DNA of 64,000 nucleotides from Fulvia fulva. Taxonomy: Eukaryota; Ascomycota; Dothideomycetes; Mycosphaerellales; Mycosphaerellaceae. The notes below the pieces were generated by a model. That model was not told where the DNA came from, made no database searches, and saw only the letters and a program-made list of their open reading frames with translations. Every line of letters begins with the position of its first letter. The first letter of the stretch is position 1. Location of the stretch: NCBI RefSeq assembly GCF_020509005.1, contig NC_063012.1, positions 6,510,001 to 6,574,000 of the forward strand, written 5' to 3'. Position numbers and translations under genes: made by a program. Shown here piece after piece: positions 36,143 through 45,361 of this stretch.

Positions 36143-36917
36143 TAATAGCCTACGGGGTCCCTAGAACCTTTAAGGTCGAAAATGACCTCCCCTAGCTATA
36201 AATATAGAACTAGAGTACATCCCTAGGAGTACGCTTCTCTAAGGCCGTCTAGCTATATAGAAGCGTCGAACTAATAAAGACATACTCCTCGTTAATCGTC
36301 TAGCTAGTAAATACGAAATAAGCAAACCTTGTCCTAGATAAAGGACTATCCTAGAACTACGAACGTCTTAATACGGAAATCTACTAGAGTAGCTATAGAG
36401 TACTCTAATACTTTAACTACTAATAGTACGGACATATCGCCCCGAAATATACGGAGAAGACCCCGAAGTACCTATACTACGTAGGCCTATACTAGGGAAA
36501 GTAATGCCTACGAGAAGAAGTAAGGTACGTATACTATAGTCGGAAACACCCGGCGTACTCGAGCTAATACCTAACCCGGATCGCCGTAAAAGGGAAGGCT
36601 AACTAAGCACGAATAACGACCCTAGCGAGGTACCCTATCCCGTAGTAAGGTAGCGCTTAATATAAAGGCTTTAAGGCGGTAAAAAGAAAGAGAACGGAGG
36701 AGGCTATAAGGGGTACCCTACCGAGTACGTACTCGCCGCTAGGACGGCTAAGGGGGCTAAATAGGGTAGTAAACGAGATAGGATAGAAACGGATTTTTAG
36801 AACACCCCTACCGGCCGAAGGCCTACTAACCTAAGAGGAAGAAACAACAACCGTAGGTACTACCTAAGCCCGGAGCACCCCTATAGACATTATCCTAGCT
36901 AGCCCGTAATAGTAGTA
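36143..36917 (+). pseudogene. LINE-III ORF1, C-terminal piece with zinc knuckle
   Basis: Resumes after the TACTAATAATTTATAG duplication. The stretch 36360-36570 aligns with the knuckle regions of LINE-A (20500-20680) and LINE-I (6690-6830): the first Cys positions are now Tyr, while the Tyr-Gly-His-Ile core near 36425-36440 is readable. A Lys/Arg-rich tail follows to the start of ORF2. Confidence 0.7.
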
Positions 36918-39170
36918 TAGGACAACCTTACTATTATATAGTATAACGTTAATAAAAGTAAAGATAAGGTCTAGCTCTACTTCCTATAGGAGCTCGACTA
37001 CTAAAAGCACTATATTGTAGCGCTATAGGAACCTTAGACTAACCTATATATAAGTAAACCGGTAACCTATAACGACAAACGATACTATACGGCAATCGGT
37101 AGAGGTATAGGATATATCCTAAGAATATATACCTACGTAAGTAAGGCTATAAGTATAGAAGTATAGAAGGTCGTACTATAGCCGGAGGGCTACTAGGGGG
37201 ACATAACAACAATCGAAATAGTAATAGGCTAGGGAACCGTCCGAATCTATAGCGTCTATAACCCTCTTCTATAAGGACGAACGAGTAGAGACCTAGAAAT
37301 CCTAGCTACGCTAGACCGGATACTTAAACAAGGGGATATATACTAAGTCCTAGTAGGCGACTTTAACCTTTACTACTCGTAATAGGGTCTAGACTTCACC
37401 CCCCTATACGTATACCTAGGAGGCAAGTTACTAGAAATTACCGCGAGCCGCGATATAGAACTAGCGACCCTAAAGGGTATAGAGACGTAGAAGGCGAGAT
37501 TAAGCGTAAGTATAATCGACCTATACTTCCTCTCGAGAGAGCTAGTAACGAGACTAGATAAGTACCGCCCGAACCTCTCGCTCGAAGTAGGATTAGACTA
37601 TATCCCGATCTAGATAATAATCGAGGTAGGAGTCGAGGAGGAACTTATAGCGGAGCTACGCCTAAACTAGAAGAAGGCCCTGTAGGAGGAAATCCGAGAC
37701 GAACTAGCGGCACGACTATACAATAATAGAGTAAATACGGGACTAGAAGCGGGAATAGAAGTAGAATAAGAAGCCGAGCTCGATAAAGAAGCTGAACGGA
37801 TAACGATGGTCGTATAGGAGATAGCTCGTCGGTATAGACTCTATATCCGACCTTCTTAAAGACGAAAGCTATCCTAGACTACGGCGTACGCGGAAAGTGT
37901 AAAGTAGGCGAGGAGGGCTAGACGAGAGTAGACGAAGGAGTATATATAAGTAATATAGGACGTATAATAAAGGGCTAGCTAAGCTAAGAAAGCCTAGATA
38001 CGTCGGGATAAATAGCTAGACTCGAGAACGACGGTCGGGCTTATAATAGAGAATCCTAACTAGATATAGCGACTAGCGAGGTAGGCGAGAGCCAGTAGGA
38101 TAGAGCAGACGCCTCACTTCCTACCTATAATCGATATAACGGGGACGCTAAGGTCAACGCCGGAGGTAAAAGCGAAGGCGTTTACGGACTACTTCTTCTT
38201 AATATAAGTCGACGCGGACCTAATAGATATAGTAGGCACGTCGTACCTGGAACTACTAGATATATACTAGATAGTCTAGTTAGGCAAGGTTAAGGCCGTA
38301 ATAGGATAGCTTAAGGAAAGAAAGGCCCTAGGGCCCGACAGAATCCTAAGCCTCTTACTAAAGGAATATAAAGAGGAAATCGCCCCGAGCCTAGCTAAGC
38401 TCTTTACTACTTGTCTATAGAAAGGCTACTATCCGAAGCCGTATAGAGACTCCCTAATAGTAGTTATCCGGAAGCTATAGAAGGAAGACTATAATAGGCT
38501 TAAGTTATATAGACCGATTACGCTCCTAAATATAGTAGGGAAGACCCTAGAGAAGGTAGTAGCCTAGAGACTTATAAAACTAGTCGAGGAGAATAATATC
38601 CTCCCGGAGATATAGATAGGAGGGAGAAGTAACCGCTTAACTATTACGGTAACAGAACTAATAACCGAATAGATCTAAACCCTCTAGTACTATAGACGGA
38701 ATAGAATAGTATCGCTACTCTCCCTAGATATCTCCGGAGTATTCGATAACGTCTCCTACGAAAGACTACTCTATATACTCTAATAGAAGGGAGTCCCCGT
38801 ATAGGCTACGAAATTTATATACTCCTTCCTTAAAGAGAGGACTACGAGAATAGTCCTCGGGAGGTATAAATCCGAAAGGGTATACGTAGAGACCGGGATC
38901 CCCTAAGGATCTACGCTATCCCTAATCCTATTCCTAATCTTTATAGCCGACCTTATCCCCTTACTTAAGTCCCCTTAGACTTCGGCGTTAGGCTTCGTAG
39001 ACGATATAAACATCCTAGCCTAGTCCGCGATAACGGAGGAAAACTATAGACTACTTACGGAGAGATATAGAGTATACGAGGACTATACTAGACGCTACGG
39101 CGTCCGTTTTGCCCTAGAGAAATACTAGCTAATCCACTTTAGTAAAGCGAGGACCTACTACAATATATAG
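36918..39170 (+). pseudogene. LINE-III ORF2, N-terminal and RT piece
   Basis: Endonuclease starts with YNVNKSKDKV near 36939-36970 and keeps QEP (near 37027) and GDFN (near 37358). The reverse transcriptase follows: RKALGPD near 38315-38340, SLDISGVFDN near 38720-38750, GIP near 38890, FVDDINILA near 38994-39020. It stops in the sequence after RT where LINE-I inserted (duplication GACCTACTACAATATATAG, 39152-39170) and resumes at 44078. RIP stops throughout, but the catalytic Asp pair is intact. Confidence 0.82.
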
Positions 39171-39367
39171 ATAGATAGATAGATATTTCATTAAGCTGTT
39201 GTAGTGCCCTTTGGCCTATGCAGCTATGCTATCTTGTTTTTGTATATATAGAGGGGAAACCGTGTTGGTGAAAACCCCTCCTCCTTCCCGCCTGTCTTTT
39301 CCTCCTCGTTGTCGTCTTAAATTTCCCTTGTTAGGGGTACGCTAGTGTCATGGGCCTGCCCTGATGA
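39171..39367 (-). other. LINE-I 3' UTR and (TATC)n tail
   Basis: 197 bp after the ORF2 stop. It ends with AGCTTAATGAAATATC and four TATC units instead of a poly(A) tail. The same 3' terminus is seen, RIPed, at 28508-28700. The four LINE families differ in UTR sequence but share the tetranucleotide tail. Confidence 0.85.
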
Positions 39368-42300
39368 CTACCCTATCTGCAACCCCCCTCGCTTCCGCCT
39401 CTTGTCTATCCACTCCTCCGTCTCGCTCGCGAGGCTAAACTGCTGGAGGTATCCCTGCTGTAGTATCCACCGAGAGATTCGGCGAATGTTGCCTTTGTCC
39501 CTAATAATTGACTTGTAGTCTCTCCTTCCCGCTTGGTGCCTCCAATTTCCCCTGCCTCTCGCCCACTGCGGGCATCGTAGTAGCATATGTTCTGGGTTTT
39601 GCGATGGGTAGCCACACTGGCAGGCTGGGCTATAGATGTCTAGTGCGCGTCTTCTGAACAGGTAGGCCCTTAATCCAATGTGTTCGGACCTGATTTGGAT
39701 CGCTATGCTTGCTTCGGCCCTTGTCAGGTCCCTATATAGCTGGTAATTGTGTCTCTGGAAGGCTCGGAGCGCTATCGGGCCTGTTGTCTTAGGGGGCTTC
39801 CTTTTCCAGTCCTGCTCCCATAGGCAGCTCGCTATCTGTTCCGCTAGGTTTTGGGTCTTAGCCTTGCTCCCGCCGGCCTGGCGAGTCCTACGCTCCTCCT
39901 CCTTTCGTGCTAGCCATTCGGTGCTTGTCTGTACGGCCGTAAAGGTCGTAAGGTCATCCTCTTTTTGGCTTGTCCTATATCCTGCCCCTCTCCGGTAGCG
40001 GCTTTCTATCTTATTCTTTGCCTCCTGGATCGTGGTTTGTGCTAGGTAACCTGTCGTCTTTGCCGCGTATTGAATTCTCATTCCCCGGATGTACTGGCCG
40101 ATTGGTGGTATTCCTGTCTCCATTTCTACCGTGCTTGTTGACGTTGTCTTGTATGCGCCTAGTACCCTACGTAGGTTGCCTGCCTGTGTCCTGTTTAGGG
40201 GTTGCTCTATCCGTTTCGGGATCGGCTTGCCTGCGCCTCCTGTTCCCCAAATCTGTGCCCCGTACAACATAGCTGGTCTGACGATCGCCTTATACATTAC
40301 TCTTGCCTTGTCGAATGTTGCTCCCCATGTAGATGCCGTAAGCCTCTTTATCGAGGCTTCATTGACTTGCGCTCGACTCTGGGCTTTCTTAATCTGTACA
40401 TTCCAGCTTAGCTTCGGGTCGAGCCAGATCCCTAGTACTCGTAGCTCCGCTGATGGCTTGGTCTCGTAGCCTTGGATTCTTACCGCCGCCTTCATATTAT
40501 GGTGTGTTCTCGCTTTACTGAAGTGTATAAGTTGGTACTTTTCAGGGGCGAACCGGGCACCATGCTTCTTTGCCCACTCCTCGCATTTCTTGTGCCTATC
40601 TTCAAGGAGGCGACAGTTCTCTTCTGTCGAGTCTGACCAGGCTAGGATGTTTGTATCGTCTACGAACCCCGATGCTGAGGTTTGCGGAGAGGTGAGTAGG
40701 GGGATTAGATCCGACATAAATATTAGAAACAGGATAGGGGAGAGAGTAGATCCCTGAGGTATTCCAGTCTCTGCCTTCACCGGGTCGGACGTGTACCTTC
40801 CTAGGACTAGGTATGTCGTCCGTTCCTGGAGAAAGGAGAAGACGAACGACGTTGCCCACTGGGGGATGCCTTTCTGCTGTAGGATATGTATTAGCCTTTG
40901 GTGTGAGACGTTGTCGAAGGCCCCTGCGATGTCGAGGGATAGTAAGGACGCCGCTCGGTTCCTGCCGTAGTGCCAGAGGGTCTGGATTTGCTCCGTAATT
41001 AGCTCCATTGCTGTTAGTGTCGATCGCTGGCTTCTTCCCCCCATCTGTGTTGCTGGGAGTACGTGGTTGTCCTCGGCAAGCTGCGTAAGTCTCTGGGCTA
41101 CTATCTTTTCTAGGACCTTCCCTATCGTATTTAGAAGTGCTATTGGTCTGTACGACTTGGTCTGAGTATAGTCTTCCTTCTGTGGCTTGCGTAGCACTAC
41201 TGTCATAGACTCTCTGTACGGCTTCGGGTGATACCCTAGCCGTAGGCACGCGGTAAATAGGTTTGCAAGGCTCGGCGCGATCTCTTCTCTACACTCTTTT
41301 AGCAGTACGTTTGGTATCCTGTCTGGGCCTGGGGCTTTTCGTCCCTTTAGCTTACTTATGACTCCTGTTACTGTGTTAGGGCTAACCGCCCAATCCATGT
41401 CCAGGGGTTCCGGGTATGTGCTCGGGTCGATGTCCGTAAGGTCTGCCTCTACTTGCGTCGAAAAGAAATGGTCGGCTAACGCTTTTGCCTTGCCCCGGGG
41501 CGTAGCCTGGGCAATCCCTTCGCGGTCTACGATTGGGGGGAAGTGAGGGGCTTGTTGCTCTTCAGGTAGTCGTGCCCATTTAGCAAGTCTCCACATCTGT
41601 TCCGGGTTTTCTGTAACGAGCCCGATCGTCGCTCTCCAGTCCTGCAGCTTATCGCGTCTTATCTGTGCCTTCTTCTCTTGTGTCGCGTGGCAGTATTGCT
41701 CCCACGTCTCTTGGGTGTGCTCCTTCGTCCACTGTCGCCTTGCCCTTCTAGCCTCCCTTACCTTCGTAGAGCATTCAGGGGTCCAGAAGGCCTTCTGCTG
41801 CGTTGAGGGCCGGAGTAACGGCGTGTATTGTTCCGCTGCTTGCCATATGACCGAGGTAATCTGTTCCGCTGCTTGATCTAGCTGAGCTGTCGTCTCGAGT
41901 TCTCTATGCTGTGGTAGGTTCGCTATTAGGAAGCCTCTTATGTCGTCCCAGCGTGCCTTCTTCCAGTTACGGCGTGGTTCGTTTGCTGGCTCCTCTATCG
42001 CCTTCACCCCTAGCGTCGTTTGGATAGGGATATGGTCTGAGGAGGCTTCTAGCGCGTAGTTCGGTCGGCATTGGACTAGTCTCTCTTCAAGTTCTCGTGA
42101 TAGAAAGCATAGGTCGATCGTGCTTGCACTAGTACGGGCCTTCCACGTCTCTGTTCCCTTTGGTGTTACTAAGGCCATTCCGTAGCGTGCGGTTATGTCC
42201 AGTAGCTTCCCCCCTAGAAATGCGTGCGGGGGAGTGAATTCGAGTCCCCACTGTGGGTGGTGGAGGTTGAAGTCGCCGAGGAGTACTTGCTTCGTGTCTT

Positions 42301-42721
42301 GGCTTAGGGTCCGCTCTAGGTGGGCGAGGGTTCCTAGTTCCCTACTCGTCCGACCCCGCGGTGGCGGGTTGTAAACGTTATGGATCTGGATAGGGCCTTG
42401 TGTCGTGTCGATCTGGATTGATGTTATGTCTCCTAGGTTGCCCTGCTGCGGTAGTATAACCTTCCACGACTCAAGGTCTATAGTCTTGCTTACGTATATA
42501 CATGTCCTCGGGTTGACGCCTCGTTGGCCCGCGATTACGGTGTGGTATCTCCGGTCATTACAAGTGGCTGGGAGTCCTACGTAGGGGTTGATCCATGGTT
42601 CCTGTACCGCAATAACGTGGTGCCGTAGCGGGTCTAGCTCTTGTAGAAAGTGGCGCTGGACCTTGTCCCTACTTTTGTTTACGTTGTACTGTACGATAGT
42701 GATGTCGTCGTATAGTATCAT
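39368..42721 (-). CDS. LINE-I ORF2: endonuclease/reverse transcriptase, intact (1117 aa)
   Basis: Non-LTR retrotransposon replicase: nicks target DNA and copies its RNA from the nick. Residues 1-240 are an APE-type endonuclease with the expected motifs QEP (E41), GDFN (D150, N152) and SSDH (D229, H230). Residues about 450-720 are the reverse transcriptase: SLDIAGAFD (D597), GIPQGS (653-658) and FVDD (686-689, catalytic Asp pair, Phe in place of the usual Tyr). The C-terminus has a Cys/His motif, C1034-x-C1036-x8-H1045-x4-C1050, typical of this LINE group. I see no RNase H domain. The ATG at 42719-42721 overlaps the ORF1 stop (ATGA). I place it in the Tad/I-like fungal LINEs; the clade is inferred from domain order. 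All catalytic residues checked are present, so the protein may be functional. Confidence 0.95.
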   Translation of the reverse strand: MILYDDITIVQYNVNKSRDKVQRHFLQELDPLRHHVIAVQEPWINPYVGLPATCNDRRYHTVIAGQRGVNPRTCIYVSKTIDLESWKVILPQQGNLGDITSIQIDTTQGPIQIHNVYNPPPRGRTSRELGTLAHLERTLSQDTKQVLLGDFNLHHPQWGLEFTPPHAFLGGKLLDITARYGMALVTPKGTETWKARTSASTIDLCFLSRELEERLVQCRPNYALEASSDHIPIQTTLGVKAIEEPANEPRRNWKKARWDDIRGFLIANLPQHRELETTAQLDQAAEQITSVIWQAAEQYTPLLRPSTQQKAFWTPECSTKVREARRARRQWTKEHTQETWEQYCHATQEKKAQIRRDKLQDWRATIGLVTENPEQMWRLAKWARLPEEQQAPHFPPIVDREGIAQATPRGKAKALADHFFSTQVEADLTDIDPSTYPEPLDMDWAVSPNTVTGVISKLKGRKAPGPDRIPNVLLKECREEIAPSLANLFTACLRLGYHPKPYRESMTVVLRKPQKEDYTQTKSYRPIALLNTIGKVLEKIVAQRLTQLAEDNHVLPATQMGGRSQRSTLTAMELITEQIQTLWHYGRNRAASLLSLDIAGAFDNVSHQRLIHILQQKGIPQWATSFVFSFLQERTTYLVLGRYTSDPVKAETGIPQGSTLSPILFLIFMSDLIPLLTSPQTSASGFVDDTNILAWSDSTEENCRLLEDRHKKCEEWAKKHGARFAPEKYQLIHFSKARTHHNMKAAVRIQGYETKPSAELRVLGIWLDPKLSWNVQIKKAQSRAQVNEASIKRLTASTWGATFDKARVMYKAIVRPAMLYGAQIWGTGGAGKPIPKRIEQPLNRTQAGNLRRVLGAYKTTSTSTVEMETGIPPIGQYIRGMRIQYAAKTTGYLAQTTIQEAKNKIESRYRRGAGYRTSQKEDDLTTFTAVQTSTEWLARKEEERRTRQAGGSKAKTQNLAEQIASCLWEQDWKRKPPKTTGPIALRAFQRHNYQLYRDLTRAEASIAIQIRSEHIGLRAYLFRRRALDIYSPACQCGYPSQNPEHMLLRCPQWARGRGNWRHQAGRRDYKSIIRDKGNIRRISRWILQQGYLQQFSLASETEEWIDKRRKRGGLQIG

Positions 42722-43035
42722 TCGTTATCCGTGAGGTCCATTTCCGTGCTGACCTGCTGTGTCTCCTGAGCCTGTATCTCGCTGTCCGGCTGGCCCTGGG
42801 GCCGCTGGGGCGCCCCAAAGATTCGCATTTGGCCTAGTTCGTTGGCTGCCCGGTTAAGGTGTCGAGGCCGACCGGGAGGTGGATGCGTTTGCGGTTGGGT
42901 TCCCTTGTTCGTCTCTTCTGCCCTCTTCCTTTTGCTCGGCTCGAAGCCCTTGTACACGGTAGGTCCCTCCTGTTGTCGTTGGGGCAAGGAAGGAATCGTA
43001 TTTAGCAAGCTAGCTACGAGATAAGGTGACAAGTC
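42718..43035 (-). pseudogene. LINE-I ORF1, C-terminal remnant fused to foreign 5' sequence
   Basis: Stop TGA at 42718-42720 overlaps the ORF2 ATG. Reading upstream, about 88 residues (Gln/Pro/Arg-rich, no zinc knuckle) match the ORF1 end of the RIPed LINE-I at 6125-6380. From about 42984 the frame runs into the foreign segment and meets a stop at 43036-43038. No in-frame ATG lies near the start of this frame: its first possible initiators are GAC and TTG, and the first Met is internal. ORF1 is therefore lost in this copy, including its RNA-binding knuckle, so mobility would need ORF1 from elsewhere if ORF1 is essential. Confidence 0.8.
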
Positions 43036-43455
43036 TTAACCGCGCTTTCCCACTCATCTAGCACCACCGTGTAGCCTCGTTTCGAGAGGTTAGCCCGGAG
43101 CAAAAGCTTCCCTCTACGCCCTCCCTCCCTGTTTGCTCCTTAAGCCAATATCCACCTCCATAGGCCTGAGCCCTTTAGTGCTCTCTATTGACCGACATGC
43201 GCATCCGTCCTCTCGGGCTGTACAGACAGTGTCAGCCGTCGCTGCCAGTGTACACCACGCCCCAGGTTTTGACGCCCTTCGCGTTACCGCAGCCTATCTC
43301 TAGAAAGCGGCCGTCCATGCCTCGCAGGTCTGCTCGGGGCACACACCACGCCGGGCAGCGTACTCCTTGCGTTTCCACCTACTAACCAATATGAAGTTCC
43401 TTATCACCCTGCCCTCGATCCTCCCCGATCACAGAACTAATCCACTTGCATTGTA

Positions 43456-43511
43456 CGTCTTTTCCCCGTCCTAACAGCCGTCTTTTCCTTGCTCAGGCTA
43501 TCGTCTTTTCC
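43456..43511. repeat. Three CGTCTTTTCC copies, 23-bp period
   Basis: Exact copies at 43456-43465, 43479-43488 and 43502-43511. The spacers differ, so the period rather than a tandem duplication is conserved. Confidence 0.8.
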
Positions 43512-43676
43512 TCGTCGCAATCTACCATGTCAGACTAGGTGCGTCGTGTAGCGGGACAGGCAGTGCCTCAGGCAAAACCCTCGTTCCCATACCGGGTGTT
43601 CAACAGGCCCTTACAGGCTTCGTCGCGTGTCCACCTACCCACCGCATTGCCCGCTGGCAAACACCAGATTGTTTCG

Positions 43677-43760
43677 TAGTCCGCTCGACGCCGTTGCATA
43701 GTCCGCTCAGTTGTTGTTCTGTAGTCCGCTCGTCCAATGTTCGTCGCTTAGCCCGCTCGG
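43677..43760. repeat. Four TAGYCCGCTCG-type repeats
   Basis: Copies begin at 43677, 43699, 43722 and 43749, all in the same orientation; the second reads TAGTCCGCTCA. The last, TAGCCCGCTCGG, equals the core of the 17-bp repeats at the right end of the pogo element (59794-59825). Confidence 0.75.
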
Positions 43761-44077
43761 TTTGCGGTCTCCGGAGGTGAAAATTCTGCACTCATACCAG
43801 AGGTGTCCTGTCGAGCGTATAGGCCACGGTTCCGCGCCCTTCTTACACGTAGAAAGAAGAGGGACTCGCTCCCGACACGAGTACACGCTCGTCGGATGGT
43901 TTTCATACCCGTTTTGCTGGTAGTCCTCTGTTCGCCGCGGCTTCGCCTACGCTACGCGCCCGTCGCGCCCACGACGCTCCAGCGTGAGAATACTTGGCTC
44001 TCTCGTAGCTAGACGAGAGGTTCGTAGCCGACACCACGTACAGGTGATTCTCGTCGTCGACCTACTACAATATATAG

Positions 44078-44842
44078 GTAACTATAATAATCTAGGGATA
44101 CGAAACGAAGCCCTCCCCTAAACTCCGAGTCCTATGAATCTAGCTAGATCCGAAGCTAAGCTAGAACCTATAGATTAAGAAGGCCTAGAATAGGGCATAA
44201 GTAAACGAGGCATTAATAATACGTCTTACTAAGTCAACGTAGGGGCGACCTTCGATAAAGCAAGAATAATATATAAAGTAATTGTTCGACTAGCGATACT
44301 TTACGGGGTATAAATCTAGAGTACGGGGGGAGTCGATAAGCTAGTACCGCGACGGATCGAATAGCCTCTTAATCGAATCTAAGTAGGCAACTTAAGGAGA
44401 ATTCTCGGAGCTTATAAGACTATACCGACGAGAGTAGCCGAGATAGAGACCGGGATACTACCTATCCGTTACTATATCTAAGGGATAAGGATCTAATATA
44501 CGGCAAAGACGATAGAGTACCTAGTATAGTAAAATATCTACGATATAATAGTACGAATCGTATAGAGATATAGCCGGCTATATATAGGACCGTACGTAAG
44601 GAGGAGTTAGAAGCGGGACGACCTACGGGTATTTAGAAAAGTATAAGGAACGCCGGAGTAGCTAGCGAGAGAGGAGGAGGAACGAAGAACCCGGGAAAGG
44701 AAGGGGAGTATAGGAAAGTTCTAGAGCCTCGTAGAGTAGGTAGCCGGCTACCTATAGGAATAAGAATGGAATAGTAACCCGCTAGCGAGAATAGGCCCCC
44801 TAGCCCTACGAACCTTCTAGAGATATAACTACCTCCTATACC
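44078..44842 (+). pseudogene. LINE-III ORF2, post-RT piece
   Basis: Resumes after the 19-bp duplication. Readable features are GYETKPSPKLRVL near 44095-44135, LDPKLS near 44148, then the thumb/connection region equivalent to residues about 740-1000 of the unmutated ORF2. It ends at the ATACC duplication (44838-44842) made by G2 and continues at 51137. RIP stops are present. Confidence 0.8.
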
Positions 44843-45361
44843 TATCATAGTCTCCCTATAGAGTGTATAGAAGGTAGGGACAGAAGAGCCTTAGAGTGCT
44901 TAGAAGTCGTTAAGAAGTGACAGTCTAGCTTAGTATATAAGCGCTAAGAATTATATACCCCGTAACATTTACTACGGGACCTAGCCCTCCAAATTTACCC
45001 CTCTACCAAACCTTTATAGATTTACTTCGGCTCGTAACTATATAACTCACGGTACTCCCGCGAGTACCCGCGACTACGCTAGACCCTAGAAGAAGCACGT
45101 AGAAGACTCGGAACGTAGGGCAGGTTAGAATAAGGTTTTGAGTAAAGCTACTAAGCGCGGCTTCGTACGGATTAGCCCTATTAATACGGGGACACGTACT
45201 CGGGAGGGTCGCGTATAAATATCTGGCCTTCCCTAGGCCTCTCTTACTTTCTTCGTCTTTCGTTTTATATAGCAATTATACTATACCCTTTATATCTATA
45301 CTTCGTACCTATATTCTCACTTTCACCCTTATATCTTATAGGCTAGGCTCTCGCCCTAATA
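44843..45361 (+). repeat. 5' LTR of G2 (519 bp)
   Basis: Starts TATCATAG (right copy TATAATAG) and ends CCCTAATA (right copy CCCTAACA), i.e. TG...CA before RIP. A TATAAATA box lies at 45214-45221, and GTCTTTCGT at 45255-45263 is 34 bp beyond it. The apparent minus-strand open frame 45003-45275 is inside the LTR and not a gene. Confidence 0.93.
45214..45221 (+). promoter_or_regulatory. TATA box of the G2 LTR
   Basis: TATAAATA, also intact in the 3' LTR at 50984-50991. It sits 34 bp upstream of the sequence that would form the 5' end of the RNA if the element self-primes. Confidence 0.7.

Larger units (their letters stand above)
39171..44058 (-). mobile_element. Unmutated, chimeric LINE-I retrotransposon
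   Basis: The only element in the window without RIP: CA and TG are at normal frequency and ORF2 is fully open. It is bounded by the 19-bp target duplication GACCTACTACAATATATAG at 39152-39170 and 44059-44077, with the (TATC)n tail at the left end. Reading leftward from 44058 it holds 1074 bp of non-LINE sequence (42985-44058), a 5'-truncated ORF1, complete ORF2 and a 197-bp 3' UTR. Because one duplication encloses everything, the foreign segment entered together with the LINE. The natural explanation is template switching during target-primed reverse transcription, as described for the MINE chimeras of Magnaporthe. The insertion must be younger than the last effective RIP of this locus, or have escaped it. 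Confidence 0.9.
42985..44058 (-). other. Non-LINE 5' segment of the chimera, origin unknown
   Basis: 1074 bp without RIP and without similarity to ORF1 or 5' UTR of the other LINEs here. No convincing coding frame: the longest open stretches (63-70 codons) overlap on opposite strands, and none resembles a known protein. It contains three CGTCTTTTCC copies at exact 23-bp spacing and four TAGYCCGCTCG copies at 22-27 bp spacing. The latter resemble the subterminal repeats of the pogo element at 57952-59834. It could be cDNA of a host or transposon transcript, or a promoter-like module. The sequence does not decide this. Confidence 0.7.

Noticed and set aside
39747..40998. Several plus-strand open frames (39747, 39970, 40089, 40202, 40813)
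   Set aside because: All are antisense to the intact ORF2; their RIPed counterparts at 29372-29605 and 30146-30331 likewise. No independent support.
40602..41249. 215-codon minus-strand open frame inside LINE-I ORF2
   Set aside because: It is an alternate frame fully inside the intact ORF2 on the same strand; no domain, composition is that of a shadow.
43456..43760. CRISPR-like array
   Set aside because: Repeats are only 10-11 bp, spacers are 12-16 bp, and the context is eukaryotic transposon sequence.
43188..44012. Small open frames in the foreign 5' segment (43188-43385, 43600-43791, 43711-43923, 43803-44012)
   Set aside because: Short, overlapping each other on both strands, no recognisable domains; expected by chance in unmutated sequence of this composition.
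45003..45275. 90-codon minus-strand frame
   Set aside because: Lies within the G2 5' LTR, antisense to element transcription, and the second LTR does not preserve it as a protein.
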